This document shows, piece by piece, positions 9,928-17,557 of a stretch of DNA of 64,000 nt. Made by a program: the position numbers and the translations under genes. How positions within the stretch are numbered: the first letter of the stretch is position 1; the number at the start of each line of letters is the position of its first letter. The stretch lies in contig JAHDGJ010000015.1 of assembly GCA_020627705.1 (NCBI GenBank), positions 311-64,310 of the forward strand, written 5' to 3'. The notes beneath the pieces were generated by a model that was not told the DNA's origin, did no database searches, and was given only the letters and a program-made list of their open reading frames with translations. The stretch is from Saprospiraceae bacterium (GTDB taxonomy: Bacteria > Bacteroidota > Bacteroidia > Chitinophagales > Saprospiraceae).

Positions 9928-9982
9928 GTTCGGGGTTCGGGGTTCGGGGTTCGGGGTTCGGGGTTCGGGGTTCGGGGTTCGG
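9928..9982. repeat. Tandem array of G-rich 7-mer (about 8 copies)
   Basis: Seven perfect copies of GTTCGGG followed by a partial copy GTTCGG, lying just past the stop of the regulator gene at 9998 and about 100 bp before the giant-protein start. The unit is identical (in phase-shifted form) to the array at 4786-4814. A minus-strand frame through it would encode a meaningless Pro/Arg/Thr/Asn repeat, which I do not treat as a gene. Confidence 0.9.
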
Positions 9983-9997
9983 TAAAAGAAATTAAAT

Positions 9998-10744
9998 TTA
10001 CTTTTTGAAGCGGGCCAAAAACCCCGGTTTTTTACTTCGCGAAACAGGTATACATGAACCATCTTCCATCCATACTGAACTTTCCGCATTGTCATACTTA
10101 CTGATAAATTTTTGGGCAATAAGATGTGAATGGTGCACACGAAGAAATCCATGATTATGCAAAAGACTTTCTAAATCTTTGAGGGTTTTTGCTAAGTAGA
10201 TGGAAGCCTCTCCCATCATAAATACTTTTGCATAATTGCCATCGGATTCGCATCTTACAATTTCTGAAATTCTTACAAATTCGAATCCGGAAGCTGTAGG
10301 TAAAGCGATCTTTTCCATCCTATTTTCAACATTTGAAAGATTCTGCAGTAATACTTCAAAGTGAGTTTTATCGAATTTCTGCTTCTTTTTCTCCAACTTA
10401 CTAAGTGCATCAATCAAATCGGTAGAACGAACAGGCTTAAGTAAATAATCAATTGCACTGTATCGAAATGCAGTGATGGCATATTGATCATATGCTGTTA
10501 CAAATATGACTTCAAAATCTAATTTTGGCAATTCACTTAAGAGATCAAAACCACTCAACCAAGGCATTTCGATATCTAAAAAAAGAACGTCAAAATCAAT
10601 CGTGGGTAATTTATTCAACGCTTCTTTAGGGTCTGAAAAATGACCAGCAATTTGTATTTGAGGACAATGTTTGGCTATTTCATATTTCAAATTTTCTATG
10701 GCATGCAATTCGTCATCTACTAAAATGGCTTTAATTGTATTCAT
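9998..10744 (-). CDS. LytTR-family response regulator (second module)
   Basis: A 248-residue receiver-LytTR protein: acidic pair D10/D11, phospho-acceptor D57 (LFLDIEMPW), conserved K103 (DYLLKPV), and a LytTR domain in the C-terminal half (LPTASGFEFV, IVRCESDGNY, LRVHHSHLIA). It overlaps the kinase stop by 4 bp (10741-10744), so it is the partner of that kinase. It is a close paralogue of the regulator at 1634-2374; differences sit mostly in helix surfaces and the C-terminal tail. The giant secreted-protein gene begins 169 bp downstream, on the other side of the 7-mer array. Confidence 0.95.
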   Translation of the reverse strand: MNTIKAILVDDELHAIENLKYEIAKHCPQIQIAGHFSDPKEALNKLPTIDFDVLFLDIEMPWLSGFDLLSELPKLDFEVIFVTAYDQYAITAFRYSAIDYLLKPVRSTDLIDALSKLEKKKQKFDKTHFEVLLQNLSNVENRMEKIALPTASGFEFVRISEIVRCESDGNYAKVFMMGEASIYLAKTLKDLESLLHNHGFLRVHHSHLIAQKFISKYDNAESSVWMEDGSCIPVSRSKKPGFLARFKK

Positions 10745-13053
10745 TGATTTCTGAGTTTTTCTATCGTTTGTAAATCAATTTTTGGGAGGGCCAACATCAC
10801 TTTCGTCCCCTTAGGGTTTCCTCTCTCATTTTTTATATCTATTATATTTACTTCAGCTTCTACACCATAGATTTCTTTAACCCACTTTAAGCGATCACTT
10901 GTAATTCGCATGCCTAAGGACTTTTTCTTGTATCGCCCTTTTGCTTTTTTAAGCTCCATAGCCTTTTCTCTGCCTATGCCATTATCTTCAATAACACAAA
11001 TCAATTTTTCCTCTTTCTCCTCAATGGATATCTTCAACTTTCCAGGTCTTTTTAGATGCATTAAGCCATGCCAAATCGCATTTTCAACATACGGTTGAAG
11101 AAGTAGAGGAGGTATATAAATTGTAAAGACATTTAGACTTGGATCTACTTCGAATTCGAATTCAAATCGATCTTCAAAACGCAATTGTTCTACTTCAACA
11201 TAAAGTTTAATGGCATCTAGTTCTTGAGCAAGAGTAATTACTTTGTCTTTAGAATTTTGCAAAACTTGTCGAATGAGAAGCGAAAATGTGGTAAGGTACT
11301 CTGCCGTTTCATCTTTTGATTTGGTCAAAGCATAATGCTTGATGCTGTTTAAACTGTTAAACAGAAAATGCGGATTCATTTGTGCTCTAAGTGCCTCCAT
11401 TTCGACTTCCGCAACTTGACGCTGAAACTTGGTGCGTAGTCTTTCCTCAGACCTTATTTTGTCAATACGGGATCGATAAAGCAAATAAAAAACAGAACTT
11501 AAAAACATTATTACTCCAAGAACAAACCACCATCTCTCATGCAGTCGGGGTACAGCATACAATTCGAAGTTCGTTGAATTGTACACTTTATCTTTGATCA
11601 TCGCTCTCACAAAAACGTTGTTTTTTCCAGGTTTTAATTCGTTAATTCGAATTAAACGCTCACTCAATGGTGATTGCCAATCTGAGGAACCATATTTATA
11701 CTCATACCGAATGTTATGATCTATTGGATTAACTATACCAAAATCAAAGGCGACATCTCGCTCTCTTTGATTAAAAGAAAAACTATTCGGTTTATCCGTT
11801 TGTGAAAATTTGTGAGTACTGAATTTTGAACCATTGACGTACAGATTGTTCATAACAATCTTTGGCTTTTTTCTCGGCAAGGAAGGATTAAACAATGGCT
11901 TCTCGCTTTTGGCAATATAATCCCTTAGTGTCGCCACCCACAAATACCCGTGATTATCAATATTGGCAGAATATGCCCCGTGCAAATAAAAATCAAAAAG
12001 CCGGTTAGGATTTTTCCAGTTATCCATTTGAGAAAACATTGGATGCCTAAAATATAATTGATGTAATTCGTCTGTTTTGAGGTCGACCAATTGAACACCA
12101 TTTGATCTACTGGCAATTAAAAGATAATCTCCAATTCTCTTTAATGAATGTAATGGGCTGTAGTAGGTTTTATCAAACTTATCAACAAACATCAGTCTAG
12201 CAACAAGACTCCAGGTTTGAGTTTTTAAATCAAATTTCAACAATTGATTCCCTTTTTGGGTCCAACTAATGACATCACCGCAGTAAACTACATACAGCGA
12301 AGAATCAACTTGTACAAAGTCTGTCATGTAATAATTGACACTCCCTTTATCGATTCCATCCGCATAATCATAATATTCTTTAGACCAATTTTTTGTACTC
12401 AATCTAAAGAGAACTTTTCTACCCACTCCCCAGATGAAAGTGGAATCCAGTTGATCAGTACGAAGCTCATGGACAAAATCATAGGTTGCTGCCCCATCCT
12501 TCTTCGGATTTTCATCCCATAATTTTTTAATTATCCTATCCTCTCGTTTGTCGAAAAGACAAAGGCCTTGTTTATTACCAATAAGTACAGTATCTGAGGA
12601 AATAAATTCCATACAGTGCACATTACATTTATAAGGACTAAGGTTGCTTAAATCCTTGGAACCATATGAGTGAAATTTTTCTTTCGAAGGATCGTAGCTC
12701 ATGAAGCCTCTTTCGTTTCCGACATACAGCGTATCCTCAAAATAATATAGATTATGCGCCGATTTTTTATCGAAGTCAAAAGATTCGTGCGCATTTTGCC
12801 TTAGTTGAATACCATTATTAATATCCATTCGTAAAAGCCCACGAGAAAAGGAAGAAATCCAATAATAATTATCAGGTGTTATAAAAGAATCATAGGGATG
12901 TGATACATAAATTTTAGAATCCTTTGGATAGATGTACAAATCCAAAGTATCATTCAACGCTTTGGGATTCAGCGTCCATTGAACTTTCTGGCCGAGGACA
13001 ACACCAGCGCAAAACAAAACAAGGATAAATGATATGTGTTTTCTAAAATGCAA
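10741..13053 (-). CDS. LytS-type sensor histidine kinase (second module)
   Basis: A 770-residue paralogue of the kinase at 2371-4689 with the same domain order: signal peptide (ending GVVLGQ), propeller-like exported region, a Y_Y_Y-like beta domain (ERDVAFDFGIVNPIDHN), one membrane segment, a coiled-coil linker, MNPHFLFNSLN with phospho-acceptor H562 (the same residue number as its paralogue), and a HATPase with NAIWHG and DNGIGRE. The start is TTG: no ATG in frame gives a signal peptide, and the residues after TTG form a normal one. Sequence similarity is high in the cytoplasmic half and visibly lower in the exported half, as expected if the two sense different signals. Confidence 0.95.
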   Translation of the reverse strand: MHFRKHISFILVLFCAGVVLGQKVQWTLNPKALNDTLDLYIYPKDSKIYVSHPYDSFITPDNYYWISSFSRGLLRMDINNGIQLRQNAHESFDFDKKSAHNLYYFEDTLYVGNERGFMSYDPSKEKFHSYGSKDLSNLSPYKCNVHCMEFISSDTVLIGNKQGLCLFDKREDRIIKKLWDENPKKDGAATYDFVHELRTDQLDSTFIWGVGRKVLFRLSTKNWSKEYYDYADGIDKGSVNYYMTDFVQVDSSLYVVYCGDVISWTQKGNQLLKFDLKTQTWSLVARLMFVDKFDKTYYSPLHSLKRIGDYLLIASRSNGVQLVDLKTDELHQLYFRHPMFSQMDNWKNPNRLFDFYLHGAYSANIDNHGYLWVATLRDYIAKSEKPLFNPSLPRKKPKIVMNNLYVNGSKFSTHKFSQTDKPNSFSFNQRERDVAFDFGIVNPIDHNIRYEYKYGSSDWQSPLSERLIRINELKPGKNNVFVRAMIKDKVYNSTNFELYAVPRLHERWWFVLGVIMFLSSVFYLLYRSRIDKIRSEERLRTKFQRQVAEVEMEALRAQMNPHFLFNSLNSIKHYALTKSKDETAEYLTTFSLLIRQVLQNSKDKVITLAQELDAIKLYVEVEQLRFEDRFEFEFEVDPSLNVFTIYIPPLLLQPYVENAIWHGLMHLKRPGKLKISIEEKEEKLICVIEDNGIGREKAMELKKAKGRYKKKSLGMRITSDRLKWVKEIYGVEAEVNIIDIKNERGNPKGTKVMLALPKIDLQTIEKLRNQ

Positions 13054-13068
13054 CGTAGAGCTATTCTA

Positions 13069-13085
13069 TAAGTATACTTAAAAAA
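13069..13085 (-). promoter_or_regulatory. Shared element upstream of kinase gene, copy 2
   Basis: On the minus strand this reads TTTTTT-AAG-TATACTTA, ending 16 bp before the TTG start at 13053. It contains a perfect 12-bp palindrome, TAAGTATACTTA (13069-13080). The counterpart upstream of the first kinase gene (4704-4720) keeps one half-site only. Confidence 0.45.
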
Positions 13086-13186
13086 TATGCCATACTAAAA
13101 TCAGAAGAAAATGATTGAGTAACCGGATGGGTTCATTGAGGGATAGGCGAGAATTTATTGCGATAAGGATAATAAGTATTTAGTCC

Positions 13187-13258
13187 CGACGTATGTCGAG
13201 GACCGAAGCGAATGCGAAGTACTGGATAGCCTGTCTCGATTGGCGATTCGCCAAATCG
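13187..13258. repeat. Cluster of GC-rich palindromes, REP-like
   Basis: The spacer between the MbnP-like gene and the second kinase gene holds CGAC-GTAT-GTCG (13187-13198) and a second hairpin, CGATTGGCG paired with CGCCAAATCG (13237-13258, one bulged base). It is more GC-rich than its surroundings. The T-rich side lies before, not after, the hairpin on the minus strand, so it does not read as a terminator for the MbnP-like gene. Confidence 0.5.
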
Positions 13259-13282
13259 GGGATCGCCCAAAAAAAAAGACGT

Positions 13283-14014
13283 TTATTCCACAGAAAACGC
13301 CCCTACCAAATTATCACACAATTGATTGATTTCGTTAATAGAATTCGTTTGATGAATTTGGGGTGTTGCCTCCAAATCATAAAAGCTTCCATTAGTATCA
13401 AACATTTTCTGGAGATCAATAAATATGGTCAAAGTAGTCTCCCCCGTCAACATAAAATCTGTATCTAAAGAGACGTTTCTGTAGGCATCATCCAACCCTA
13501 AATGTAAAGCAAAAGCGGTTTCGTTCATCTGGTCATTATCTGTATCTAACCGACCTTCTGTTTTGGAAAAAATATAACTGCTCCAAGGAGTCCAATATTC
13601 GCTGGACAAAGAAAGATCATCGTTGGAAGAATAATCTCCCGGTATCGTTGCGTTAACTGTTGAATTTAGCCCAATAGAAAATTGAACATTGTTGATTTGC
13701 TCATCAGAAAGGCCTTGAAAAGTAAAGAGCCCTCCACGTTCTGCTTTCTCTGAAGTACTATGTGAAGCAGTCAAGTCAATATACCTAGCCTCATCTATGA
13801 GTTGATTTCCAATTTGGAGTTCTGATAGGTAGAAAGAAAATCTGGAAAGATTAAATTGCTTGCCATCTGGATATTCTAAATTTTCAAACATCGTAAGAGG
13901 CTCATCACCGTAGCGCAGTTTGAAATTTATAACGAGACTAGTCTCGTCATCTCCACAAGACGGAAAAGCTACGAGACAAAGACCAAAAAAAGAGAGAAAA
14001 AATAACGTTCGCAT
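13283..14014 (-). CDS. MbnP-like lipoprotein
   Basis: A 243-residue lipoprotein that I assign to the MbnP-like family from its fold pattern: INFKLRYGDEPL, then FNLSRFSFYLSELQI, YIDLTAS, a WTPWSSYIF segment and a late FALHLG. Family members are periplasmic or outer-membrane proteins often linked to copper handling, and are usually paired with a di-heme MbnH peroxidase, which is not present here. The start is ATG 14014, where a lipoprotein signal begins (MRTLFFLSFF, lipobox FPSC followed by GDDE). A longer reading frame upstream would overlap the HupE-like gene and spoil the signal peptide. The acidic residues after the Cys fit a surface-export signal. Neighbours are HupE, MerC and Fur homologues. 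Confidence 0.75.
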   Translation of the reverse strand: MRTLFFLSFFGLCLVAFPSCGDDETSLVINFKLRYGDEPLTMFENLEYPDGKQFNLSRFSFYLSELQIGNQLIDEARYIDLTASHSTSEKAERGGLFTFQGLSDEQINNVQFSIGLNSTVNATIPGDYSSNDDLSLSSEYWTPWSSYIFSKTEGRLDTDNDQMNETAFALHLGLDDAYRNVSLDTDFMLTGETTLTIFIDLQKMFDTNGSFYDLEATPQIHQTNSINEINQLCDNLVGAFSVE

Positions 14015-14048
14015 GATGTTATAACGCGTATAAAGCCAGATTTGTTGG

Positions 14049-14606
14049 TTAGACAAAGACCAAATAAAGCGCCCATATAGCAATAATCGCCGAGACGACA
14101 TTTTTCCAAATTAGATGTTTAATGTTTAAAATTACGGCCAAGACATGACCAAGAGCCAAAACCAAAAGCACAATACAAATCTGACCTACTTCAACCCCAA
14201 TATTAAAGGAAGCCAAAGGCAAAAGTATCGATTCTTCTTTTCCCATTATTGCACGAAAATAATTTGAAAAGCCAAGGCCATGAATAAGGCCAAATACTAA
14301 TGCCAGTAAATAATTCCAATTGATGTTTGCAGAAGAACCTTTATAAAAGAGATTAAACACAGCGGTAACAAAAATGGTAAGCGGTATAAGCGTTTCAATC
14401 AATTCGGCATTGACACTAATCAAATGCAAAGCAGACAGTGCCAAAGTCAACGAGTGACCAACAGTGAAAGCAGTAACCAAAATCAACACTTTCTTCCAAT
14501 CCTTCAATTGGTACATTACCGCTAAAGCGACCACAAATAAAATATGATCATATCCATTGGGATCCAAAATATGATCAAAGCCTAGTTTTAAAAATTCGGT
14601 AAACAT
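14049..14606 (-). CDS. HupE/UreJ-family membrane protein
   Basis: A 185-residue multi-pass protein of the HupE/UreJ_2 type. It has the family motif FDHILDPNGYDHILF near the N-terminus, with the His/Asp residues typical of metal transport, then KKVLILVTAFTVGHSLTLALSAL and GLIHGLGFSNYF. About six membrane segments follow the usual spacing. The ATG at 14606 is chosen; the frame extends to a TTG seven codons earlier. Relatives import nickel or cobalt, or are of unknown metal specificity. It sits 34 bp upstream of the MbnP-like lipoprotein on the same strand, so the two probably form an operon. Confidence 0.85.
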   Translation of the reverse strand: MFTEFLKLGFDHILDPNGYDHILFVVALAVMYQLKDWKKVLILVTAFTVGHSLTLALSALHLISVNAELIETLIPLTIFVTAVFNLFYKGSSANINWNYLLALVFGLIHGLGFSNYFRAIMGKEESILLPLASFNIGVEVGQICIVLLVLALGHVLAVILNIKHLIWKNVVSAIIAIWALYLVFV

Positions 14607-14640
14607 TAAGTACTTTTCGGTACTCAAATTTATTTAATTC

Positions 14641-15213
14641 GTGCCAATAGTCCTGCTGGTTTGTATAATCCTTGTCGAAGTATTGATTTATGGTTACTCC
14701 ATGAGCATAGACTCCGGAGTAAAAATGCAATGGCAAATGGCTGCTCGATATTCGGCACGGGTATCTTTTGTTTTCCTATTTGCAGCCCAAATATTGTCCT
14801 TTTTGATTGGCTTCTATAAAAATCAAAAAGTATTTAACCTTGCCGTTTTTGGCTTTGTAATAAACCACATCATACACCTGTTTTTTTTAATGTATGTTAT
14901 GTACCTATCCGATTGGGCATTTAGTTGGGTACGGCATATTTTGGCTGGGACCGCATATATCGTACTGTTATTTTGGATTGTCAGATTCTTTCAAGCCAAA
15001 GAAAATTCAATCACATTGGATTGGTTTAGTTGGATTTTGTGCTTTCAATCTGGAATAATATTTATTATCACCTATGTCGGAAGATACCAAAACGAACTCA
15101 TGCCATTTGCCAATAAAGGAACCTACTTAATGCTTCTAATACTGAGTATTGTTGGATTTGTTGCCTTGCTTCTTTCAGCAATGAAGTATAAGAACCGCCT
15201 TAGGCCCTCTTGA
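14641..15213 (+). CDS. Multi-pass membrane protein of unknown function
   Basis: A 190-residue hydrophobic protein with about six membrane segments. The GTG at 14641 is used because it gives a complete first membrane helix; ATG 14701 is an alternative. A conserved-looking ARYSAR motif and a few membrane His residues (NHIIHLFF, VRHILAG) recall heme-binding ferric-reductase-like helices, but this is too weak to name it. It is divergent from the HupE-like gene and overlaps the merC-like gene tail to tail by 14 bp. Confidence 0.6.
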   Translation: MPIVLLVCIILVEVLIYGYSMSIDSGVKMQWQMAARYSARVSFVFLFAAQILSFLIGFYKNQKVFNLAVFGFVINHIIHLFFLMYVMYLSDWAFSWVRHILAGTAYIVLLFWIVRFFQAKENSITLDWFSWILCFQSGIIFIITYVGRYQNELMPFANKGTYLMLLILSIVGFVALLLSAMKYKNRLRPS

Positions 15214-15574
15214 CTTTCAATCGCAAATTTAGGACGTGGGCTAATGCCAAAAGTACGCCACCTATCACAGAAAAGAGCACTTTCCCATGATCGTGAGTCA
15301 ATATAACGTAGGCAATAAATACAAACCCAACAAAGGCCAATACTAAGGGCAACGGGTTGTTATGAACTTTACCAAATGACTTTAATAAAGAATGAAAGGC
15401 GAAATACAAACTAGCTGAAAAAAAGGCGACATCTAAAAACCAATGGTTAAAAAAAGCCGAACTAGCAAATACACCACTTGTCAGAATCAAAGGCATCAAA
15501 GCACAATGTATAGCACAGGCCAACCCAACACCGATACCAAATAAGTCTGCCTTATTGAGAAAGTATTCTTTCAT
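15200..15574 (-). CDS. MerC-family membrane protein
   Basis: A 124-residue membrane protein with four helices and the MerC signature Cys in the first helix (GVGLACAIHCALMPLIL). MerC proteins carry mercury or other soft metals across the inner membrane; in Bacteroidota many MerC-domain proteins sit beside Fur-type regulators rather than mercury reductase, as here. The start at 15574 (MKEYFLNKADLFG) is preferred over a position six codons upstream. A short acidic/His stretch (LTHDHGK) lies between helices 3 and 4. Confidence 0.85.
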   Translation of the reverse strand: MKEYFLNKADLFGIGVGLACAIHCALMPLILTSGVFASSAFFNHWFLDVAFFSASLYFAFHSLLKSFGKVHNNPLPLVLAFVGFVFIAYVILTHDHGKVLFSVIGGVLLALAHVLNLRLKVKRA

Positions 15575-15679
15575 TGCGGCACAAAAATACAAAGCTTCTT
15601 CAAATTTTGCAACATAGTTGCAGAAAGGATTTTTACATTGTCAGCTACTTGTTTTCATTTTACGCACCAAAAACAGTAC

Positions 15680-16090
15680 TTAATTCAAACACATTTCACA
15701 CGTACCTTTTAGTACAATATTAAATTGTTCGATTTGATGTTTTGTTTTATTAACAAAAGATGGGGGTTCCATATCCTCCAAACAAAAGGTATCTCCGCAT
15801 TTGTTGCAATTGAAGTGGACATGTTCGTCATGATGATGATGCTCATCGCAATCGGCACACATGGCATATTTGTTCAATCCTGTCCCATCTTCGATTTTAT
15901 GAATAATGCCTTTTTCTTCAAAGGATTTTAAGGTACGGTAAAGGGTAATACGATCAAAGTCTTTTAGTTTGGCCTCAATGCTCTTTTGCGACACAGCTGC
16001 AGAAGCATGAAACATTAAATCCAATATTTGCAAACGCATTGGGGTAACACGAAGGTTTTTCTTCTTGAGTATTTCTTTGACTTCACTCAT
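15680..16090 (-). CDS. Fur-family metal-responsive regulator
   Basis: A 136-residue Fur/Zur-type repressor. The winged helix covers residues 1-75 (RVTPMRLQILDLM, RITLYRTLKSFEEKGIIHKI). The dimerisation domain has the metal-binding HHHHDEHVHFNC cluster, followed by CNKC and a C-terminal C-x-x-C (CEMC), both of which normally hold structural zinc. Lacking a search I cannot say whether it senses iron or zinc; the close MerC and HupE homologues favour a non-iron metal. It is 105 bp upstream of the merC-like gene on the same strand and may be cotranscribed with it. Confidence 0.92.
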   Translation of the reverse strand: MSEVKEILKKKNLRVTPMRLQILDLMFHASAAVSQKSIEAKLKDFDRITLYRTLKSFEEKGIIHKIEDGTGLNKYAMCADCDEHHHHDEHVHFNCNKCGDTFCLEDMEPPSFVNKTKHQIEQFNIVLKGTCEMCLN

Positions 16091-16161
16091 ATGAATAAAG
16101 GTATTTGTTTGTCAAAAATAAAACATCTCAATATGGAAAGTGTTTCTTAAAATTAGCGCAT

Positions 16162-16189
16162 AAAAAAAGGGTTTGACCTAAAGATCAAA
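16162..16189 (-). terminator. Intrinsic terminator after the lptC operon
   Basis: On the minus strand a 7-bp stem (TTTGATC with GGTCAAA, loop TTTA) is followed by CCC and eight T. It lies 9 bp past the stop of the 35-codon frame at 16198-16305, closing the lptC operon. Confidence 0.65.
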
Positions 16190-16197
16190 GGATATTT

Positions 16198-16305
16198 TCA
16201 TTTCCAATTAGCATGCAATCCTTCCACGGGAACAGCATTGGATTCAGGACTACAACCATAGAAAACAAAAATCAAAAGAAGCTGTATTACATGCCTAATT
16301 CTCAT
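16198..16305 (-). CDS. Candidate 35-residue micro-lipoprotein
   Basis: A short frame with a full lipoprotein signal: basic start MRIRH, a hydrophobic run VIQLLLIFVF and a lipobox-like FYGC followed by Ser, then a mature part of only 18 residues ending HANWK. It overlaps the end of the HlyC/CorC gene by 11 bp and stops just before the terminator at 16162-16189, so it would be the last gene of the lptC operon. Related operons may carry a larger exported protein here; this could also be the truncated remnant of a longer lipoprotein. I cannot tell which. Confidence 0.45.
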   Translation of the reverse strand: MRIRHVIQLLLIFVFYGCSPESNAVPVEGLHANWK

Positions 16306-17557
16306 TTCTATTTTCAGGCTTTAGAATTTGCATTCTTATTTCTTCGATTTTCTTTTCGCTTACTTTTTCCAAAATAAAATGCATACCGTCTAATTCAATC
16401 TGAGAGCCTTGTTCTGGAATACTCCCAGAGGTCATCACAATATATCCGGACAATGTATGGTACTCTCCTTCAGGAATATTTATCTGATGATACTTTTCAT
16501 TTATATAGTCCAATTCAATTCGACCTTTAAATAAAAATTCAGTTTCGGATAGCTGAACATCTTCTACTTCCTCTACGTCATGTTCGTCTTCTATTTCTCC
16601 AAAGATTTCCTCCAAGATATCTTCCATGGTAATGATGCCTGCAGTTCCACCAAATTCGTCCACGACGCAAGCAATTTTAGTTTTATCTGCTACGAATTTG
16701 TTGAGAAGCATTTGTATGTTCATGGCTTCCGGAACATAGGGCATGATCATAACCATATTTCTAATACTTTTAGGATTTTCTAAAAGCTGTTGATGGTGTA
16801 CATATCCAAGGACATTTTCTAAATCACCATCTATCACTATAATCCGGCTGTGGTTGCTCTCTTTAAAAATCTCCACCAAATTGGTTAAAGAATTACCAAT
16901 CTCCACATAGGCAATTTCACCCCTTGGCACCATACAGTCCCTTACTTTAAGCTGGTTTAGATTCAGTGCATTGGTCAAAAATTCTTTGTCAATATTTTCA
17001 TCAGATTCAGAAATTTCTTCTTCAATATAATGTTGCAGATCAACCATGCTCAAGTCGTCTTCAATCTTCTCTGCCGGAGCTTTTAAAATGTACTTGATTA
17101 TAAAGCCAGACAAAACAGTCATTAGCCATGTAGGAAGACTTAGCAGCCATTTAAAAAATCGCAAAGGATACGCCGCGGTATATAAAAATCCAGAGTGATA
17201 AACCCTGGCATAGGTTTTGGGCAAGAACTCTCCGAAAATTAAAACCACAGCTGTGATTACTAAAATATTTAAAAGAGAAACTATTGGACTTTGTTGATTG
17301 AAATCGCTGAACAAAGGCGATAAAAATTGGGTCATTAAGGATGTAAAAACAACTAAGGCAATGTTGTTACCAACTAAGGTAGTACCTAAGAATTTTTTAG
17401 GGTTTTCATAAAGGCTAGAAATAATTTTAGACCTTCTGGTTTTCTTCTCCTTTAAAACTTCGATGCCCAATTTGTTGGAAGAAACATAAGCTATCTCTGA
17501 CGCAGAGAAGAAAGCAGATAACAACAAGAATATTACAATACCTACAAATAATGTCAT
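16295..17557 (-). CDS. HlyC/CorC-family CBS-domain membrane protein
   Basis: A 420-residue protein with the CNNM/DUF21 membrane domain at the N-terminus (FFSASEIAYVSSNK, about four helices to residue 155), two CBS domains (about 205-325, starting RDCMVPRGEI and ending GGTAGIITMEDILEEIFGEI), and a C-terminal CorC_HlyC domain. Members are linked to magnesium/cobalt efflux or membrane integrity. It overlaps lptC by 4 bp. The gliding protein GldE belongs to this family, but the expected gldD neighbour is absent, so I do not use that name. Confidence 0.92.
   Translation of the reverse strand: MTLFVGIVIFLLLSAFFSASEIAYVSSNKLGIEVLKEKKTRRSKIISSLYENPKKFLGTTLVGNNIALVVFTSLMTQFLSPLFSDFNQQSPIVSLLNILVITAVVLIFGEFLPKTYARVYHSGFLYTAAYPLRFFKWLLSLPTWLMTVLSGFIIKYILKAPAEKIEDDLSMVDLQHYIEEEISESDENIDKEFLTNALNLNQLKVRDCMVPRGEIAYVEIGNSLTNLVEIFKESNHSRIIVIDGDLENVLGYVHHQQLLENPKSIRNMVMIMPYVPEAMNIQMLLNKFVADKTKIACVVDEFGGTAGIITMEDILEEIFGEIEDEHDVEEVEDVQLSETEFLFKGRIELDYINEKYHQINIPEGEYHTLSGYIVMTSGSIPEQGSQIELDGMHFILEKVSEKKIEEIRMQILKPENRNEN

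Noticed and set aside
9889-10152. 87-codon minus-strand frame with Pro/Arg/Thr/Asn repeats
   Set aside because: It is the G-rich 7-mer array read in one frame, overlapping the regulator gene; repeat composition explains the lack of stops.
13187-13258. Terminator for the MbnP-like gene
   Set aside because: The run of T lies before the hairpins on that strand, so they cannot act as an intrinsic terminator in that direction.
16295-17557. Identification as gliding protein GldE
   Set aside because: Same family, but gldD is not adjacent and the operon partner is lptC, so only the family name is used.
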